DNA of 6,113 nucleotides from the NCBI GenBank assembly GCA_021154065.1, contig JAJKJG010000030.1:1-6113 (forward strand), in the 5' to 3' direction. Position numbers and translations under genes: made by a program. Under the pieces are notes generated by a model. The model was not told the origin of the DNA. It was given only the letters and a program-made list of their open reading frames with translations, and searched no databases. This stretch comes from Methylobacterium sp. Lineage in GTDB: Bacteria; Pseudomonadota; Alphaproteobacteria; Rhizobiales; Beijerinckiaceae. Below, piece by piece: positions 4,872 through 6,113 of the stretch (positions are counted from its first letter, which is position 1; each line of letters begins with the position of its first letter).

Positions 4872-5678
4872 GCGAATGGCGGTGATCACGAATGCTCGGA
4901 TGCGGCCTTCGATGGCGCCACGTCCAAATCGATGCGCCAAAGCTTCAGCGGCCTGGTTGGTTGCGTCTTCCAGCCGAGATGCATCGCGAGCCTCGATTTC
5001 ATTCCTCAGCGGAGTCCCCCGACAGAAAGCAATCGCAGCATCCCGCGGCGAGGAAGCCTTGCTTCGATCATCCACGGCATCGACCGAAGGACTCGTAAAT
5101 CCCGCAGCATTCAGCTCCTCGCGGATTCGTTCGACATCATGGTAGCCATGCGGGGTACGGGCCATGAAACGAGGGGGATCATGCGGGAAGAGCGCCGCCA
5201 GCGCTTCCGTGACCGTCTCGGCAAACTCGTTTTCCGAAATCCGGTCCCAGACATTGAAGAAGAAATGACCACCCGGCTTTAGCACGCGGTACGCCTCCTT
5301 ATAGCCCTGAACCTTGTCGGGAAAAAACATCACGCCGAACTGGCAGGCCACAACATCAAAGCCTTGATCCTCAAACGGCAGCGCCAAAGCGTCGGCTTGT
5401 CTCCACTCGATCCGACCATGACGAGCCTGCCGCGCCGCGTAATCAAGCATCGGCTGATTGAGATCGGTCGCTACGATGCGCGCGTAAGCAGGAAGGCGCG
5501 ATGCGATCGCTCGTGTCAGAGCTCCCGTTCCTGCGGCCGTCTCCAGCACGTCCCGTGGGTCGGTTTTGGCCAGCCGGCTGGCGAGATCAAGCGCATACGA
5601 TTCGAAGATGAGGGGAACCAGGAACCGATCGTAGATTTCGGGGATCGACCCGGCGAACAGCTTATCAGTCGCCACCAT
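4869..5678 (-). CDS. class I SAM-dependent methyltransferase
   Basis: Cytoplasmic methyltransferase of 269 residues with a seven-strand Rossmann fold of the Methyltransf_11/UbiE-like type. SAM-binding motif I is VLETAAGTGALT (44-55), the acidic residue after beta-2 is in VATDLNQPML (69-78), QADALALPF (95-102 region) matches the adenine-contact motif, then FDVVACQFGVMFFPD (107-121) and VLKPGG (132-137). The N-terminal segment IPEIYDRFLVPLIFESYA is typical of this group. The substrate is not predictable; it could be a small molecule, quinone-like compound or lipid. Start ATG 5676-5678 has GGAG seven bases upstream. G+C is about 57-62% in three counted 60-base lines, against 75% in the adjoining dihydroorotase gene and 87% in part of the Nudix gene, which suggests acquisition from elsewhere. 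The stop codon lies in the end of a TAGAGC-type repeat, so the native C-terminus may have been altered. Confidence 0.9.
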   Translation of the reverse strand: MVATDKLFAGSIPEIYDRFLVPLIFESYALDLASRLAKTDPRDVLETAAGTGALTRAIASRLPAYARIVATDLNQPMLDYAARQARHGRIEWRQADALALPFEDQGFDVVACQFGVMFFPDKVQGYKEAYRVLKPGGHFFFNVWDRISENEFAETVTEALAALFPHDPPRFMARTPHGYHDVERIREELNAAGFTSPSVDAVDDRSKASSPRDAAIAFCRGTPLRNEIEARDASRLEDATNQAAEALAHRFGRGAIEGRIRAFVITAIR

Positions 5679-5685
5679 CGGGCTG

Positions 5686-5689
5686 CTCC
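5686..5689 (-). promoter_or_regulatory. Shine-Dalgarno site of the methyltransferase gene
   Basis: On the minus strand GGAG lies seven bases before the ATG at 5676-5678. It supports that start, which also begins just ahead of the family-like N-terminal KLFAGSIPEIYDRF. No convincing -10/-35 pair is seen in the 115-base gap (5679-5793) to the upstream dihydroorotase gene. Confidence 0.55.
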
Positions 5690-5793
5690 GTCAAACCGCA
5701 CGACACGATACCACATGCATGATCGGCCGCTGGCTTGAACGAAGCCCGGTTTTTCAAAGGAGCACGTCCTGTCAGTGTGTGACGCTTCGATAC

Positions 5794-6113
5794 CTAGGCC
5801 GGAATGAGCGCCTCCGCGAACCGCACCGCCTCGCCGCGCGCGGGCGCGGTCAGGTCCCTCTCCCACATAACGACATGCCCGCGCACCACCGTGCCGACCG
5901 GCCAGCCGGTGACGGTGACGCCGTCATAGGGCGTCCAGCCGCATTTCGAGGCGATCCAGCCGTTCGTGATGGTCTCGCGGCGCTTCAGGTCCACGATGGT
6001 GAAGTCGGCGTCGTAGCCGACCGCGATGCGGCCTTTGCGGGCGATGCCGAACAGGCGTTGCGGCCCGGCGCTGGTGAGATCGACGAGCCGCTCCAGCGTG
6101 AGCCGCCCCGCGT
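5794..6113 (-). CDS. dihydroorotase-type amidohydrolase, C-terminal part
   Basis: The last 106 residues of a metal-dependent cyclic amidohydrolase; the 5' end lies beyond the window edge, so the zinc-binding HxH and catalytic Asp are not visible. The visible part begins GRLTLERLVDLTSAGPQRLF, followed by GRIAVGYDADFTIVDL, the typical beta-sandwich return of the amidohydrolase superfamily, then SKCGWTPYDGVTVTGWPVGTVVRGHVVMW. The CGWTPYDG and GWPVGTVVRG segments fit dihydroorotase, which closes carbamoyl aspartate to dihydroorotate in pyrimidine synthesis. Allantoinase or dihydropyrimidinase-like relatives share this tail, so the exact substrate is not certain. It ends at a TAG (5794-5796) and is 75% G+C in the line 5881-5940, the normal host level. 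It is followed on the same strand, 115 bases later, by the methyltransferase gene. Confidence 0.85.
   Translation of the reverse strand, partial: AGRLTLERLVDLTSAGPQRLFGIARKGRIAVGYDADFTIVDLKRRETITNGWIASKCGWTPYDGVTVTGWPVGTVVRGHVVMWERDLTAPARGEAVRFAEALIPA

Noticed and set aside
4863..5282. Plus-strand open frame antisense to the methyltransferase
   Set aside because: It lies inside the antisense of a gene with intact SAM-binding motifs and has no recognisable domain; its start sits in the repeat end.
5732..5754. GGCTT-GAACG-AAGCC hairpin followed by a T-run on the plus strand
   Set aside because: It looks like a small intrinsic terminator only on the plus strand, but both neighbouring genes are on the minus strand, where no U-run follows the stem.

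Overview
The window looks like ordinary chromosome from a high-GC alphaproteobacterium, most likely of the order Hyphomicrobiales and plausibly a Methylobacterium relative. Three things point there: very GC-rich coding sequence (52 of 60 bases are G or C at 3241-3300), an RT0821/Lpp0805-type lipoprotein divergent from pdxH, and a TIGR02301-family periplasmic protein directly after a Nudix hydrolase gene. The genus is inference from gene content. I see no rRNA, tRNA, CRISPR array, transposase or complete mobile element.

Layout. (1) Positions 96-539, minus strand: a small secreted lipoprotein with a surface-antigen-type domain. (2) Positions 604-1227, plus strand: pdxH, the pyridoxamine/pyridoxine 5'-phosphate oxidase of vitamin B6 metabolism, divergent from the lipoprotein with very little promoter space. 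(3) Positions 1314-4095, plus strand: a tight run of four genes. These are a short-chain dehydrogenase (SDR), an exported VCBS/FG-GAP-repeat protein, a Nudix hydrolase and a TIGR02301 protein. Junctions are 8-base and 4-base overlaps and a 1-base gap, so translation is probably coupled. (4) Positions 4096-4868: repeat-rich DNA around one small unrecognised gene (84 aa, 4321-4575). It holds a long nested hairpin with a perfect 15-bp inverted repeat, short REP-like palindromes and a roughly 90-bp element with TAGAGC/GCTCTA ends. (5) Positions 4869-5678, minus strand: a class I SAM-dependent methyltransferase of clearly lower GC (57-62% in three counted 60-base lines). (6) Positions 5794-6113, minus strand: the C-terminal end of a dihydroorotase-type amidohydrolase cut by the window edge.

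The genes are a mix of cofactor metabolism (pdxH), pyrimidine-type amidohydrolase chemistry, probable nucleotide-pool or housecleaning hydrolysis (Nudix) and envelope or periplasmic proteins of unknown role. Two proteins of the four-gene run carry signal peptides and two look cytoplasmic; I cannot name a shared pathway. I did not find a convincing new defence or mobile system. The points most worth a second look are the low-GC methyltransferase whose stop codon lies inside a repeat, the long hairpin after the operon, and a short imperfect duplication at the SDR/VCBS-protein junction.
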